From contig NC_092564.1 of NCBI RefSeq assembly GCF_037975245.1, forward strand, positions 8,159,984 through 8,219,983: a stretch of DNA of 60,000 nucleotides, in the 5' to 3' direction. Source of the stretch: Apostichopus japonicus. Taxonomy: Eukaryota > Echinodermata > Holothuroidea > Aspidochirotida > Stichopodidae. The first letter of the stretch is position 1, and every line of letters starts with the position of its first letter. The notes under the pieces are model-generated. The model saw only the letters and a program-made list of their open reading frames with translations, was not told where the DNA came from and did no database searches. The position numbers and the translations under genes were made by a program. Positions 12,401 through 27,400 of this stretch are shown piece after piece.

Positions 12401-15400
12401 TTTTCCCCAGTGGTAAATAGTAATGAACAACAGAAATTAATCTAATGCATAAAATAATCATCTTGGTGAGAAGTCATGTTTTTCCGGTTAGTGGAATAAG
12501 TGGGGTGATCAGATGGTGGATACATTAATTCATTTCACTAACAGAGTACAAAGACATAGTAAAGATCTGCACTGCTTAGAACACAACACAATAGTGTTTA
12601 AAAGACGACAGAAGACTTTTAAGAGACGACACAAGACTGTTTTAAGAGAAGACACAAGACTGTCTTAAGAGACGACACAAGACTGTTTTAAGAGAAGACA
12701 CAAGACTGTTTTAAGAGACGACACAAGACTGTTTTAAGAGACTACACAAGACTGCTTTGAAAGAAGACACAAGACTGCATTAAAAGACAACACAAGACTG
12801 TTTTAAATGACAACACAAGACTGGTTTAAAAGACAACACAAGACTGTTTTAATAGATGACCGAAGGCTGTTTTGAAAGACGACACAAGACTGCATTAAAA
12901 GACGACACAAGACTGTTTTATAAAAGACGACAGAAGGCTGTTTTGAAAGACGACACTAGACTGCATTAAAAGATGACACAATACTGTTGTAAAAGACAAC
13001 ACAAGTCTGTTTTAAGAGATGACACAAGACTGTTTAAAAGACGACACAAGACTGTTTTAAAAACAATATTTTAAAAAGAATGCTATAAATCCTTGCTACT
13101 GAGGACATAACCACCCAACATAAGTTACAAATCCTATAGTACCTTACTGCTGTACAACAGGTATTGTTACAGTAAGAGCAGCAACGCTACGATGAAAGCT
13201 CTCTGACTTAGTTTTGCGATTTGTGTAAAACTGTTACGGTGTTTAATGGGCGTCATATTATGGAGCAAGTACTCTCAAGGTGGCCCCTGTAGATGAGGCT
13301 GATCTTAGTTGACGACTTAACTCTTGTTAACCTTCAGTGGCGTTCCAAAGCATTCTGTGGCCTGTAAACTGAATTATGACAGACCTTTTAGGATTTACCA
13401 CGATAAGATAAATGATATTTTCTCTCCCTTACCAAGACTGGCTCTTCCTTTTTTAAAAACACTATTTCCCTAATTCATCACTTTTACTCATTGCACATTG
13501 GTCTATACTATGATATAACCTATATATGCTGATGAAAATTAAAACGCTATCAGCCATTCAGGTTAGATTATTCAGCCTGGCATTCGTCCCACTATCATAT
13601 CTCCATATAATCCATGTTGACATATTTGGCAAGTCTTGCTCCCCCACCAAGAAATTATTGAAGTATAATGACTGGCAATACGAAGTATTAAATAAAGAGT
13701 CAAAACACATGGGAAGATTTGTGCCTAGACTGTGTACTTGCAATAATAGTGTTATAGTGGCCATCGTATGATTGCTTGAGCATAAAGTGTATGATGGTTC
13801 CATCAAGTTCTGTCATCATTGGTCCATTCTCAATGTATTTATGTCATGTTGTGACATGTGTAGTGTTTGGACTTAGTGTATAGTCTCTAGGGAAGCTAAT
13901 GGGAGAGGTGTACTGTCACAGTGATGCAGGGATGTTGAAATATGACTGACATTTGATGATAAAACTTTGTAGGACATTGTACTTTACATTAAAATATAAC
14001 TGAAATAGACGGTGCTGTGGACGAGTTGATAGAGGCGGTGGTATTTGAAGCAGTGAGGCTTAGCAATTGGGAATTTCGGGGTTCGATCCCGGCCTGGTCA
14101 TAGTAAGGGGGGTTTTCCATCAAAGAGCAATCTACGGTTTTCCCATCTGACTTTCTAAATTGAAAAGATTCCAGATTGGAGTTGAAATACTGAATTGGAA
14201 GCCACCCTGATGTGAAAGTTGTAATCCATAAGCTTGTTGCCTTCTCCCACATTCATGGTCACTTTGTGAGCGTCGTAAAAGTTACTGCCTGATTATTATT
14301 AGTATTGTTGTGTAAAAGTAAGTTAGTCTGACGTTTCGATCCTAGCAGGATCTTCTTCAATTCTAAATGACAAGTAACAGTAACAGAAGGGACAAACCAC
14401 TCACAGAATACAGACAGGTTAATGAGCATGGTGAACGCAAATTATATTTATATTATATTATTATTGTTATTAGGTGTTCCAAGTATCGGATAGTTGTGAA
14501 TTAGATCAGGTTATAAACGAGGTAGCCTAATTAATTTTATGATAGAGAACTTATTATTATTATGTCCACTAACTGAACCCTCCTGAGTCGCAAGTCTTTC
14601 AAACTCCAAGTTATACCAACTGCTCTATAGACTTAACATGACAAAGTACTGCAAAAGATATATACACATGCACACAGACTGACACGTCATATCAAAAAAC
14701 ATCTTACATTTATTACTTTCAATTGATCGTTGTGAAGCAAAAGTCAACCAGAGAAATGAATATCATGACACTGCTAAGAGTGTGTGTGGTTTATTTTTTG
14801 GTTTTTTTATTTTCTTTGAGAAGGTTAATCTTTGCTTTATACTGTGGACTTTTTCGGTGACTTTGATTGAGATTAAGTAAATATTTCAGATATTGGCTTT
14901 CTTGATGCTGTGGAGATCGACTCTCATACAGTTAATATGTTGCATTCGGCGGCTCATAGGTTGAATGATGAGTTATGGGGTTTTAATATCTTCTCATGTG
15001 TTTGAAATTTCTCTCCTGGGAGGAACATTAAGGTTTTCTTTGAGGTAAATTTGATGAAGTAAGCGTGAAGCAACACACTGGTCAAAGTCTTTAAAAAATA
15101 TTATAGTTTTTGGATATTTAATTAGATTCCATTTGCATTGAGTCATACTGCAGTCAAACATCAACAAAGCTCACATTTGATTAAATAATTTCCTTTTTGG
15201 TCAGTTTCAAAACATATTTCAAGAATATCATATATTAAAATATGCAAAAAGAAAGAAAGCAAGATTGAATACATTATTAGAATAGTTCCAAGTCTTAAGT
15301 TTTCTAGCACTTTAACCCTCCAATACTTGCAATTGAAGAAGTGCACATTCATATTTTACTTCATATTCACGTTATTCATTCACTGGGTTACATCGCTCTC

Positions 15401-18400
15401 TGTAATCTATGTCGCTTCGACCCAACATTTGTCTTTCGTACAAATTGGTCGGAAATGCTGTGTAGTACGTGCTATTATCTCCTGTTTATATGATTTTCTG
15501 CTCAACTTGCTGGTGGTAGACCAAGCAGAAGTGAGTGATCTTACAAAAGTGTAGATGAACTTTCGTTGGGGTTTTTCATCGAGAAGAACCGAAGATGTTC
15601 ATATCACATTGACGTAACATTTTTGAAATGACTCTGTTTGGTTACAGAGTCGATTCAGTTGGCTGCACCAGCTTGGATTCTCATTATATTCTCATCAGTT
15701 GTTTTGTTTGCACTGAGCAGCGTAATCAGTAATTAACGAGACTTTAAAGGAGATGAAAACCCAACTATTGTTTTTAACTTGATTTGATAGAGATCTGTGA
15801 GATAAACAACTCCCCCCAAACAGCAAAGAAAAAACCTTGCTCTATTCTGTAGATATCCTAGATTTAATATATATCTGTGGTGTCATAGTGCCTCTAGGAT
15901 CTAAAGCCTTTTGCATTCTCCCTGTTTTTCTTTCATATCTTCAAGATAGAAAAATGATTTTAGCAGAGGTTTACGCTGAAACCAATTTCATCATTAGGTC
16001 AATATTTTAGATTAGGCATTTGCAAAACCCTTACTGCCATTTACAGAGAGAAATATTGTAAGAAACAAAGAAGCCCCTAAGAATAAAAAGCAGAGGAAAA
16101 AAGAAGGACATGCATGGCTCGATGATGACATATGTAGACTTGATTAAGTCTCCAACCTTGTGTTTGTGAAAGAATATTCAATCTGTGATACCTCCGTATT
16201 AATGGAATAATATTTTTCTTAGTTGCTTCGGGAAGTCGTTCTCTAGCACATAAAACCTATGACCATGGTTAGTGTTGCATCTCCTTTAAAGTTATCACCA
16301 TGGATACGAAGATAGGGATCAGCTTTGATCATAGTTCAGAACACCAACCTGCCTATGCATATTCATGTACATCTGCTGGTTATGTTTCAGTAGTTATGTT
16401 TAAATGCGACCCATTTCACGTCATACCACATCCACGCTAGAATAAAATCAGTGCTGGATGCTGCATTATAACACTGCCACATGTGTTTCGTCGACCAAGA
16501 AATAATGAATTGGCCGCATGGTCAACGGTGATTGAACATGTATACTAGATCAAATAAACAATAAAGACTAATCTCATTAATTGATTGTGCTTGTCTTAAA
16601 AACCAAAGAGACCTTTTTAATACTGGAGCCTTCTTCTTTGAAAAAAAGGGCAACATCATTCTTATGATCTGTTCTTGCAAGTTAAATTATACAGCGGTAC
16701 ACAATAGACGTACCATAGCATGATGTGTTTATTCTAACTGCGTACTTTTGTCAGTTATACACTAGCCAAGCTTGCAAGTGGCTGGTAAGGTGTGAACACA
16801 TCTGTACCTTGGATAATTAAATTTCTAAAATTTGCTTAACCATGTAATGAGGTTGTAAAAGATGCAACTTGAGCCACTTGTCAATTAATTAAAATTGTTG
16901 TAACTTTTTGTTTTGCTGTGATAAATCAGAGGTTGGTGCTCATACTTCCAGATCTGCAGGCAATTGGGGTGGGTCTTTCTGATCTGGATGTTACTTATGC
17001 TAATCCCTAACTACAATCATCAAGGGATCAGGTTTTGAATGCCACTGTCTGGCTTTCTGATGGAGACTTTTATTCATCAAAATGGGAGTTGTGAATGGCA
17101 TAATATATTGACATCAAATTAATGTCTTTTATTATGAATCTTTCACAGAAGTCTTTAACTAATAAGAATTTTACAGTGTGCCAATATGTGTTTGTTCAAT
17201 TGCAGTTCATCTTCCATTCAAAACCATCCAATGGACTTGAAGCATTCCAATTTGAATCTTATAGTGCTTAAATTCTGGATAAGAAATTCAAATGTTTGTA
17301 TTTCTCCTGGAAGGGTTTTTTAGATTTTCTTGTAACCAATTGCTGGTAGTGCAAACAGAATATCAACATTTTGAGATAGCTTTTGTTTTACATTTCAAAG
17401 AATTATTTATGGCAAACATGGTTGATGTAGAATGGCTGGAGGGTTGGTTGCCATGGTTATGGGTTCAAATGGGTTGAAAGTTCCCTTTTCTTCATGCTAG
17501 AGTTAATGGAGGATAATGGTATCTCAAGGGTTAATTGGTAAGATGCTCTCCAAATACATTAAGTTGATTATGGTAAAAGTCAACAGTCTACAAATGATAT
17601 ATAACATTTCATTTGTACTGTACAGTAGAAACTTTAAATTTGCACAAGTGAAGAGAATAGGTCATAGCTCCGTAGTTCAAAACTGTTGGCTTCTGTTTGT
17701 TGTATCCATGTAAGGCAATAACTGCTGACTATAATCATATAGGATAGGTATATGCTGATTACGTTGAAGATAAACAGTCATGGCTCCATGAAAATGGATA
17801 CAGTAGTGACCATAATGCTGTATCCTATCAAATGGAAACAAATGTGACCGCAGTTCATTTACTTCATACTATGTAACAATTGTTACCACAGCGCTGTTTC
17901 TCATGAAAAGGAATGATCATGTCAATAGGTTGCATATCTCTTGTACGTATCCCTTTTACATATATATGGAAGCAGTATAATGACCACAGGTTCTGTATCC
18001 CATAAATTGGAAATGATCATGACCACAAGGTCCGTATCTCATGAAAATGAATGGAAATGCTTGTAATCATAGACTTTTGTAGCCCTTAAAGGCATTGAAG
18101 ATTCGCCCCAAACCGCGCGCGGCCATCTGAAAAAGTTAACTTTCCGTTGCTTGCAAGTGACGTTTTGTTCGTTTCGCTACAAAATGCAGACAGTACAGTA
18201 ATGAAACGTGATACCTTATCTTTAGCTGGACCTGAGATGTCCATCGCTGTATTGTTTGTACATTTTGCTGTGGGTATTGACCGCAGCTGTACGTACTGAC
18301 TGTACACTAGTGTCTAATTACTGATGGTAGCAAGCTGTATGTGTATATTTTCTGGGATCGATGGTGGTGTCTAACACATCTGTTACACCTCATTCGAAAC

Positions 18401-21400
18401 TAGGTCAGATTACCGGCATTAGACGTTTCTTTTTGCGCGAGTCTTAACACCTTTTAATATGTATAGGAATTGGCCATGGCCACATGCTCTGTGTGGAGCC
18501 CATAGAATGGAAGCAATTGTTACCATAAGCTCTGTATCTTATAAAATAGAAATGATCTTAACCATAGGTTATGCACACCCTTAAATGGGGGACCTGTGAA
18601 GTAAGTTGTCAATTGTGTGCCTTGGATTATGGCTGTATACTCTATGGGATGTCTCCAGGGGACGCATACATACGGCATACTGAAGTGCCCGGTGAGCGAC
18701 TGTTTGAATTGTACACATCACTTGGGTATGTGAATGTGACGAGTTACTAATATGACCAGGGGTCCCTGTTGTTAAGTGGTTTTAGACGACCTTAGCCTTG
18801 ATAAAAGACTGTTTAAGCATATATGTGACATATTGTCCAATGTCCAGCGAGAACAACCAAAGTATGAATTGTACACTATTGCTTTGTCGTATGCCACTTT
18901 TTGGTCACATGCAGTGTATTAGTGATACAAAACTGAGTATTCATATTCCATCAATTTAAAAGAGCTCTGATTGGTTCTCAGCTTTTCTACAGATTTGTTA
19001 GTAGAACTGCATAGACTTGTACACTAGTTTTGTGAATAAGTACATGTTGGTATGTAGGGCCTTCGATGGTCAACAATGCAGACAGTATGTCACTAAATAT
19101 AAAGTCCCCCTTTTGCGTTCGAAGAAGTTCATACAGTATATGTCCTTTTTGTCTTTTTTGATAACTTTTTGCGGCCAAAGCGGTCCGGAAAATACATACT
19201 TGACTCAAGCAAGATCATAGTTTCTGCTTCAGTGTACCGGACTTTAGTGTATGATGGGTTTTATCATATTGGAAATTTCCTTTTGAGGTGAGTCAGTGGT
19301 AGGGAAAATGGCGGCTCATCTCCAAGGTTTTTCTAATGTATGTATGTATGTATGTATGTATGCGTGTATGTATGTATTTTAGATCCACCTGCAAGCAGGA
19401 ACTCGTGAAGAAGCCATCATTGGCTTAACAAAGCCACAAGCTGACGGAAGTCAGTCTCTTAGATTCATATTTAACGTCCATGATTATGAATTGTCAATTG
19501 TCAACAACACTGTAACTGGACGACATACATTAATCTGGGAATGACTCGAACCGGGGACCTTATGATTGAAAGGCACCGGAGTTAACCACTGAGCTAACAA
19601 TCCACAAGTGCAGCTAATAGCTGCAGCTAGTAATGTATCGGAATGGAAGACATTTATCAGCTTAAACGCATACATGTCTGGGTTTACAGCGAGTCTTCGG
19701 GGTGTCTTAATTTTGCATGATATAATTTACATTTCAGATCTTTGAGGAATCGTTAGAGTTTCGTCTTTCAGCTAGCAGTCGCATAGCCTCATTGGATAAT
19801 GCCCAGCACACCCCCGGTGGGGGTAATGTTAAGGTATTCGATGTCTTCATCTGTGCATATCACTTTCTTTGAGTGATATCTGCTTTGTGTTCCTTCAAGA
19901 GTTACTTTTCTTCATTTCACTAACAGATAGCATTTGTGGAATTACTTGGTATTGGAGAGTTCATCTTTCCAGTTTTTCTCAGTTTTGCAACTAACTCCTC
20001 TCGTGTGTATGTGTTATCTGACTTCGTTAATAATCGTATACTTCAATACGGCAGGCTTCGATATTTTCCTCTCTCTTTCCTTGATTTTTCTTTCTAACAC
20101 TTCACATCTCAGCATTCTCTAATCCACACTTGTCGTTTCATGTCACACGTCATAGTCACTTGATAAGTGACTTATTTTCTCTTCGCCAGTTGGCGAATAT
20201 CTGAGAGATATTAGAGTGTAAAGTATTTTCCTCTTATTTATAATTCTGGTGTGTCTGGTGTCGTCAATCTAACCTTCTCTTTATTTCACACCATCTGCAT
20301 AGGATTCTGTTTTACAGCTAGTATACAGTGAACAACTCTGTATTGTATAACTAGATTAAAAACATGACTTAAAGCATCTGCATAAATTTCTGGTCATTTA
20401 TTTATTTATAAAGTTTCACCATATGTATTGTTCACTTATGTTGTCTATATGCGGCAAAGGTCTTAACAAATACTGTTTTTCCATATTTTGCCGTAAATGT
20501 TGTAGTTCTGTTTGTGAGGAATCCATCAACCTCAAGGGTTTTTTCTATGTATAACAGTAGCATGTAACTAAGAGGAATGGGAAAGGGTGATGGATGGGTG
20601 GGTTCGCCTTCCCACTCCACCGAATTGGAAATTTTATACCTTGTTAGTCCACGGTAATAATCTGAAGTAATATTTATGTATGGTACTTAAAGGAATCTTC
20701 TTCTTTTGTTGAGAACTTGCTATCTGAACTGTCTGTTTCTAAAATGTGTTGTATTTTTGACAATGAACGGTTTATACCCTTTTCAGTAATGGCAGATCAA
20801 AGAGAACTATGTATGTATGTATTTTAGATCCTCATGCAAGCAGGAACTCGCGAAGAAGCCTCATTGGCTTATCAAAGCCGCAAGCTGACCAAAGTCAGTC
20901 TCTTAGATTCATATTTAACGTCCATGATTATGAATTGTCAATTGTCAACAACTCTGTAACTGGACGACATACATTAATCTTGGAGTGACTCGTACTCGGG
21001 ACTATTGAAAGGCACCGGCGTTAACCACGGAGCTAACACTCCTAAAACTGAACTGAATGTTTAATATTCTGTCTGTATGATATTGTATGTCTACATCTGA
21101 AATGAACAATACAGTTTGCTCATTTCATACTACAATTTCATTCCATGACACCTGCAGTGCTCATACGCATTGCCTATTGTAATTGTGTACTAAGCATGAT
21201 TGTTGCGTACAAAGACGACGACAGGGTGCATAACTAAACTCACGATGAGTTTGCTAACCTGTCATTGAATTCATCAAGAACGAAGAACGTCTGTCGAGGG
21301 AATAATCTGATCAAAAATGTGGAAAATATTACAAATGAATCGAGGTAAAATATGCCGATTCAGAAATGTCAAATGTGATCAAGCTGGGTATATGATGCAC

Positions 21401-24400
21401 TCCACTAGACATGACGGTTTTGATATCCCATATCTAATGGATTCAGGAATCCATCTCTAAAATATTTTCATGCATAGTGGGAAGTTAAAAACAGTCGGTG
21501 AACGATAACATATGTAGGCGGTACATGTCAGCTGATTCTGTGACTTTCTTTGAGAATCAGTTTTGATCGCTATGGAACCAGGGTACTAGTTTGAATTTTG
21601 CTTAAGCTGGACAAAACCATTGTTTTTAATAAATTTAAGGAAGAAATAATTTCATCTTTAGCACATGAATAAAATATTTGTATAATAACAAGGAGAAAAT
21701 AATTATAGACATTTAGTCTGTGTGATAGTGTAGGCGCTGTGAGCAGATTGTGTGACCTTTCTTGGCTTCTGTGTGAATCAGCTTCACTCTGATACCAGGG
21801 CACTAGTTTGATTTGCAAATGCTAGACGAAATTGTGGGTTTGATAAATTTAATGAAAAAATTCCTGGAATATTTAGCACATGAACAATACATTAAACAAT
21901 AAGAAGACAATATGCTTAAAGTACATAAAATAATTTAAAAAAAACAAGCATTTGTAAGGAAAGTCATGTTTTGTCACTTTGTAGAATTATTGAGCACTTT
22001 TAGATTCAAAGCTTAATTTGGCATGTCTTCGTTTTGAAACTTTAAACGAGACACTAACTGACAAACTGGGAAAACGTTACTTTATTTGCAAGATATATTA
22101 CACATTTAATTTCTCTTTCACACACACAAGGCTAAAACTTTTTGTAGTGGAAGAAGGTTTCGTAAATTATGTGTAAAATCTAAAATATTGAAGCTCTTAA
22201 CACGGCCTAATGATGATGTTAGGTTCCAGTGTTAACACTGATAGCATTTGACCTTGAAAATATGAAAACCAAAAAATAAAAATAAAATAAAAAGGTTTCC
22301 AGTCTTAGTGCCACTATGACATTAAAAGATGACACTCCAAGAATAGCTTTTTATAGCTAGTATATCTCCCAAAACAAAACAAGATTTTTCTGAGCTACTT
22401 TTGGGAGTTGTTCTTCACAAAGATCTCTGTCTTATTAAGCCAAAGATGTTGGTTGGGTTCATGTTCCATTTAAATTATTCTGACCAAGCATGCATATAGT
22501 ATTCTCACATATTAACAGGATACCTCTGAACCTAAGTAAGGGATCTGTGTGGTGTACAAGCATCTATCTGCTTCTATTGTTAATTACCTAATTTATTAAG
22601 TGTTTAGTGAAGTAATTAGATGAGTTTTGTATTCCTCAAGTTCAATGCATTGCTTTTTGTGTGGGGGTTCTCAGTAAGTCTCCCACAGTCCAAATCCAGC
22701 CTGTGAAAGGGTAAAATTCAATCTGCAATAAAAAGTCGGCCCACAACCATTCACTAATTGGGTTTGTGGACCCTTACAGCCTCTAATATATACTTGACTA
22801 CCCTACCTACTTACCTTGCACATTGCTCAATTAATTCAGTTTAATGAAAATTTCTTTCTCTCTTGGTAACTCCTTAAAGTTGTTAGTAGTAATTAATGGT
22901 TTCCTCTTGTCATTGTAGAAATTAGCCATCTTTTATGATTTCTATTTGCAAACTACTTTGCAGCCTCAGTGTAATTTTCATTGATCCAGATGCAATTTTG
23001 TTTGACTAAATGTAACAAATTATATTTTTGGGTATCTCATATTTCGTTTACAGATTTTGACCAATTCGTCGCAAAATTCACTTTTTCCTTTGACAGTATG
23101 AAATCATGTACAATATTATATATTTATATATCTTTTAATACTGGCCATTCTTTCACCTGTTTAACCCTATGTTTGTTTTCCAGATAAAGAGTGAAAAAGC
23201 AAATTTTTCAAAGAATGCCAAAAGCAAGATTGGATCATTAGAAAATGCTGCTCATACTCCTAAAGGAGGCAATGTTAAGGTTTGTTAACACATTCCTTCA
23301 TTTAATTAACTATTGTAAATCTATAATGAAAATTGTAATTTAGTTTTTGATTTTCTACATTATTTTCTCTCCCTTTGCTTTTCCATATATTTGCATGGTT
23401 TCCTATTTCCGAGTATATTTCTATACTTTATATATTCGTGTATTTCATATTACGTTACTTCCCAATCTGTTGGCTACCACCCAAGACTGGGCCGCCGCAA
23501 GGACAAGTATTTGGTGGGTCGCAGGGTACTTTCTGGAACATATTCATGTCCTAACCTGTGTAACATCATTAGAAAAATAATAAAAATAAAATAAAACTGT
23601 TAGCAAACTGCTTATCCACTAGAGAGCCTGTGTAAGAGAATGTGTAAAAGTAAGTTGGCCTGACGTTTCGATCCTAGCAGGATCTTCTTCAAAGGCTGAA
23701 TGACAAGTAACAGTAACAGAAGGGACAAAAACACAGAATACAGACAGGTTAATGAGCATGGTGAACACAAAGAGATAGAAGTAAGGGGATTAGTAGACAA
23801 GGGATGGAGAGAAGAAAGCAACAGGGGAAGAGGAGAGGTAGGAGATAAACAGTGGAGGGGCAAAGAGAGGATTAAGGGGAAGGGGTTAGGGAATAAACTG
23901 GAGAAGGACAAAGACAGAAAGGTGTGGAAAAAAATATTAATATAGAGACTGATTACAGCAGTTTGAATCTCTTTTATATTTATTAATATAGTAAACCATT
24001 TGACGATACTTAGTCAGTCCTCAAAGTGGAAAGATTCTGATATTGTCTTTCTTTTAGCAGTTGACTGAATAATGAAGGACATATCAGTTGCAACAAGAAA
24101 ATGTTTGAGAAATTCTGCTTGAAGATATGATATACAAGTCTGTTAGGGTAATTTATTTGATTTTAGAATTTGTAAGTGACTGTTTTCCATACATTGCCTC
24201 AAATGATGGAGGATACCACTTTTGATATTTTGATCTGCTCTCACTCACAGTGGGTATAGTTAGCCAAGTTTTGTGCTCCGTATGTAGAACTAATTATTAA
24301 CAAACCTATGGTTAATTAAGTGTGTTCAATAGTATTTTTGTATTTTGCATATGTTTTGTTAAGCGCATTGAACCCTGGGATGTTGCGCTATTTAAGCACC

Positions 24401-27400
24401 GGTGTAATAATAATAATAATATTAACATATTATATCCATTCAACCATTGCCCCACCTTTGCTAAGTAAGACAAAAAAAAAAGAACCCTTTGAAAGTTAAT
24501 TACTGAAATTTTGTTTTGCCTTTAAGAGCATTTCAATACGAAAGCTGTCGTTTGCAGTTGGTCATGAGTTTTCAGAAATTTGACAAAATTAACGACCTCA
24601 TTATTAATACTTGAAATGAGATTGCAAATAGTCATATTGAGAAACCTCTCTACATGATTATATGAAAAGATCGCTTATATCAAGTAGGAATATGATTCTT
24701 ACTGATACCAAGCTAGCTGAGACGACTGCTTTTCCTTACTCGACTCAAACATGATTTCCATTTAACCATGCTACACGGTTAAACACCTGGATTACTGTTT
24801 GTCCTCACAACATGTTTTCCTATTCATACTGTCCTGTACCAGTTTCTTTGATTGTTGTAAATGGTGGCATGCAGAGCTGCGGTATCAATCCTCAAATATT
24901 TGAATAAACTTCATCATTCACATCCTTGGGTTCTGAGAAATGTCAGTGACCAGAATTGAACACGTTTGTTACTTGGTGCATCTGCACTCTTGATTGATCT
25001 CGTTCAGGGTATCAGTCTAAACCGCAAAAGTAGTGCAGTGTACATCTGCTGTATGGGTGGCTGTGGGGATCTTAAATTTGCTTCACAAATTGTATTCTTA
25101 GCATCCCTTTAAGGATTATTAAATAGCAATAGGGCCAGTTAAGTTGTCAGTAATCAAACCGTTTTATAGAGCACCGTTTATGGAATTGCTAGCGGGTTGA
25201 GGTATGATCAACTTTTTCAATGTTTGCTCTCATATGTCAGAGATTCAAGCTTGGATAAATTTCAACATTAAATACATTAGACATTGAAAGAGAATTGGAA
25301 ACATAGAACATCTTTGTATCATATGGATTCCTTGCGGAACTCGGCACAAAACACCCTGTTACACAGCAAATATCGCTACAAAATAAGCACATTTCGCACT
25401 AACTCTTTTCATAACTTTCTAAGTAGAGCACTCTGAAAACTCTTTCTTATGTCATTTTGAAGAAAATCGTGTCCTCTTTACAGTCATGTGTCGTTATTTA
25501 TCATGCATGTGAACTAAACCCCGTACTTTTAATCTGAAAAAGTAAAAACCACTTCAGAAAGCAGTGAAAGTCTTCAAAATGTCCCTATCTCTCAATGCTT
25601 ACATTGTGCTTGCTGGGAGTGTGATTGCATAACCAACTTCTTTCCTATGCCAAAGAAAAGTTTGTTGACTCCTCTCTCCAGTGATATAAAGTTCGACTTG
25701 ATTGGTCAATATTAAGGCTCCTACTTTTCACTAGCAAATCAAAAGCATCGTAAGAAATTTTGTGAAGTCCTACTTTAAGCAGCTAATCTGAACACACCAC
25801 ATTGTGCAGTGCTCTTCACAGCAATGTCGGAGAGTTAAAACAGCAATGCTTCCTGTGCATATACAAAAGCATTTAATTCTCTGCTAACAGGCCGTTTATA
25901 GAGCAAAAAGTTTCCATATGAAGGCTACGTCGCTCTGTCTCTAGGTTCCTTCCTGAGATATGCTGTAACATACTTGACATTCATATGCTTTCTTCCTGAA
26001 GAGTATGGAGTCCTTAATCCACTCATAATGCATCACTACATAAATATCTTGACAAGTATTGAGTCTTAATGCACTCATAGTGCATCGCTGTACATAAATA
26101 TGCTTCAATCAATTCATATTTTAATGAAGATTGTATACATCTTATGATTCCTTCAAAATGCTTCACTATATATATTTGTATATATATCAGGCCTTGAAAT
26201 ATAGGCGCTACAATTTACTGGCTAAATTGTCAGTCAAAGAATGGACATGATTTCTGCATCTCACATTAGCCCTGTATTACCGCATATTATCGGCAAATGT
26301 TATCTCACATTAGCCATGTTTTACCACATAATATCGGCAAATGCTATCTCACATTAGCCCTGTATTACCTTGTATTATCGGCAAATGTGGGTCATATGAT
26401 CCTATCAGAACAAATGCTTCACTCTGTGCAATTTATGTGTACTTTTATGAAGAGTTTTAGTTTCATAGGAGGCTTGTAACCCAGAGGTCAATCCCATTCT
26501 AGCCAATAAATGTTCCTTGCTCCATTTCATTTTATGATCTCATCTGTTGTTATTAATTGTGTAGTAATCCTTGATATATAAACATACTAAATTTTCCAGG
26601 AAGAGTGTTGTGTGCTACTGAACGTGTCACTGTTAATAATGCTTAATGCATCACTACTGTTAATTCTCCATGTTCTCATCAATTATCTTCATGAATGCAA
26701 CCATTCTAGGTAAAACATGATGTATTTTATACACGTACGTATCAATAAATGCCTCAGTCAGGGTGCCATGCTGCTTACCGAGAGGTTAATCGAGACGGTC
26801 TGATAGGACAGCAGGTGGCATTGTTTTCATTTCGCTGATCAAGAATTATTATTAATTTTTTAGAGAAGAGAGAGGCTCCAAGAGAGATGATGTTAATCTT
26901 GCTCCCGTCTTTTTGTATCTTTATTGAAACAAACGACCAAAAAAGGGATTGTTGAACTCTGGCATTATTTGCGATAAATTGACACTTGCGATGATAAAAG
27001 CTATTCTTGTGCAATGTCATTATAATGTCCCTCTGATTGGTGTCTTTTGATTTTCATGTTGTTTTTGCAACAGATCAGAAATGAGAAAGTGATAGTCAAA
27101 GCTAAAAGTAGAGTTGGTTCATTGGATAATTCGTGGTATACACCAGGAGGGGGCAATGTTAAGGTAGGTAGAGATACAGGTATGGTGTAAGCACCACACA
27201 GAGTATCACGATGGGACTTATAGTTTACCTGGGGTAATGGATGTCAAAGTGTGAGCTGATTGGCTACAGTGGATCTCCTCAGATTTATATTAATAGTTAA
27301 TTTTTTTGTTGTTACTTCTGAGTAAATCAGGTAACATATATATCACTTACGGGGTACTCGATCAATAAGTTTCCAATTTAAAAAAAAAATTAGTTTCTGA

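Larger units (their letters stand above)
12235..19737 (+). other. Intron between tau-like exons 4 and 5
   Basis: 7.5 kb intron with no further tau-type repeat seen when read for the PGGG motif. It contains a 23-bp minisatellite (12595-13070), a tRNA-derived SINE (14009-14305), a dispersed palindrome element (14310-14440), a degenerate array with a MITE inside (17760-18575) and a second SINE (19337-19602). The stretch 14450-17750 shows nothing else I can name. Confidence 0.65.
23280..27073 (+). other. Intron between tau-like exons 6 and 7
   Basis: 3.8 kb. It contains dispersed element D (23598-23944), a SINE-like tail (24360-24425), a dispersed patch (25838-25920) and a 45-bp tandem (26262-26392). 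No extra repeat exon is seen. Confidence 0.65.

Noticed and set aside
12595-13070. CRISPR-like array
   Set aside because: Units are contiguous without unique spacers and the genome is eukaryotic; it is a minisatellite.
23612-23945. 99-codon minus and 81-codon plus frames
   Set aside because: They overlap in the purine-rich part of a dispersed repeat and are open on both strands because of base bias.
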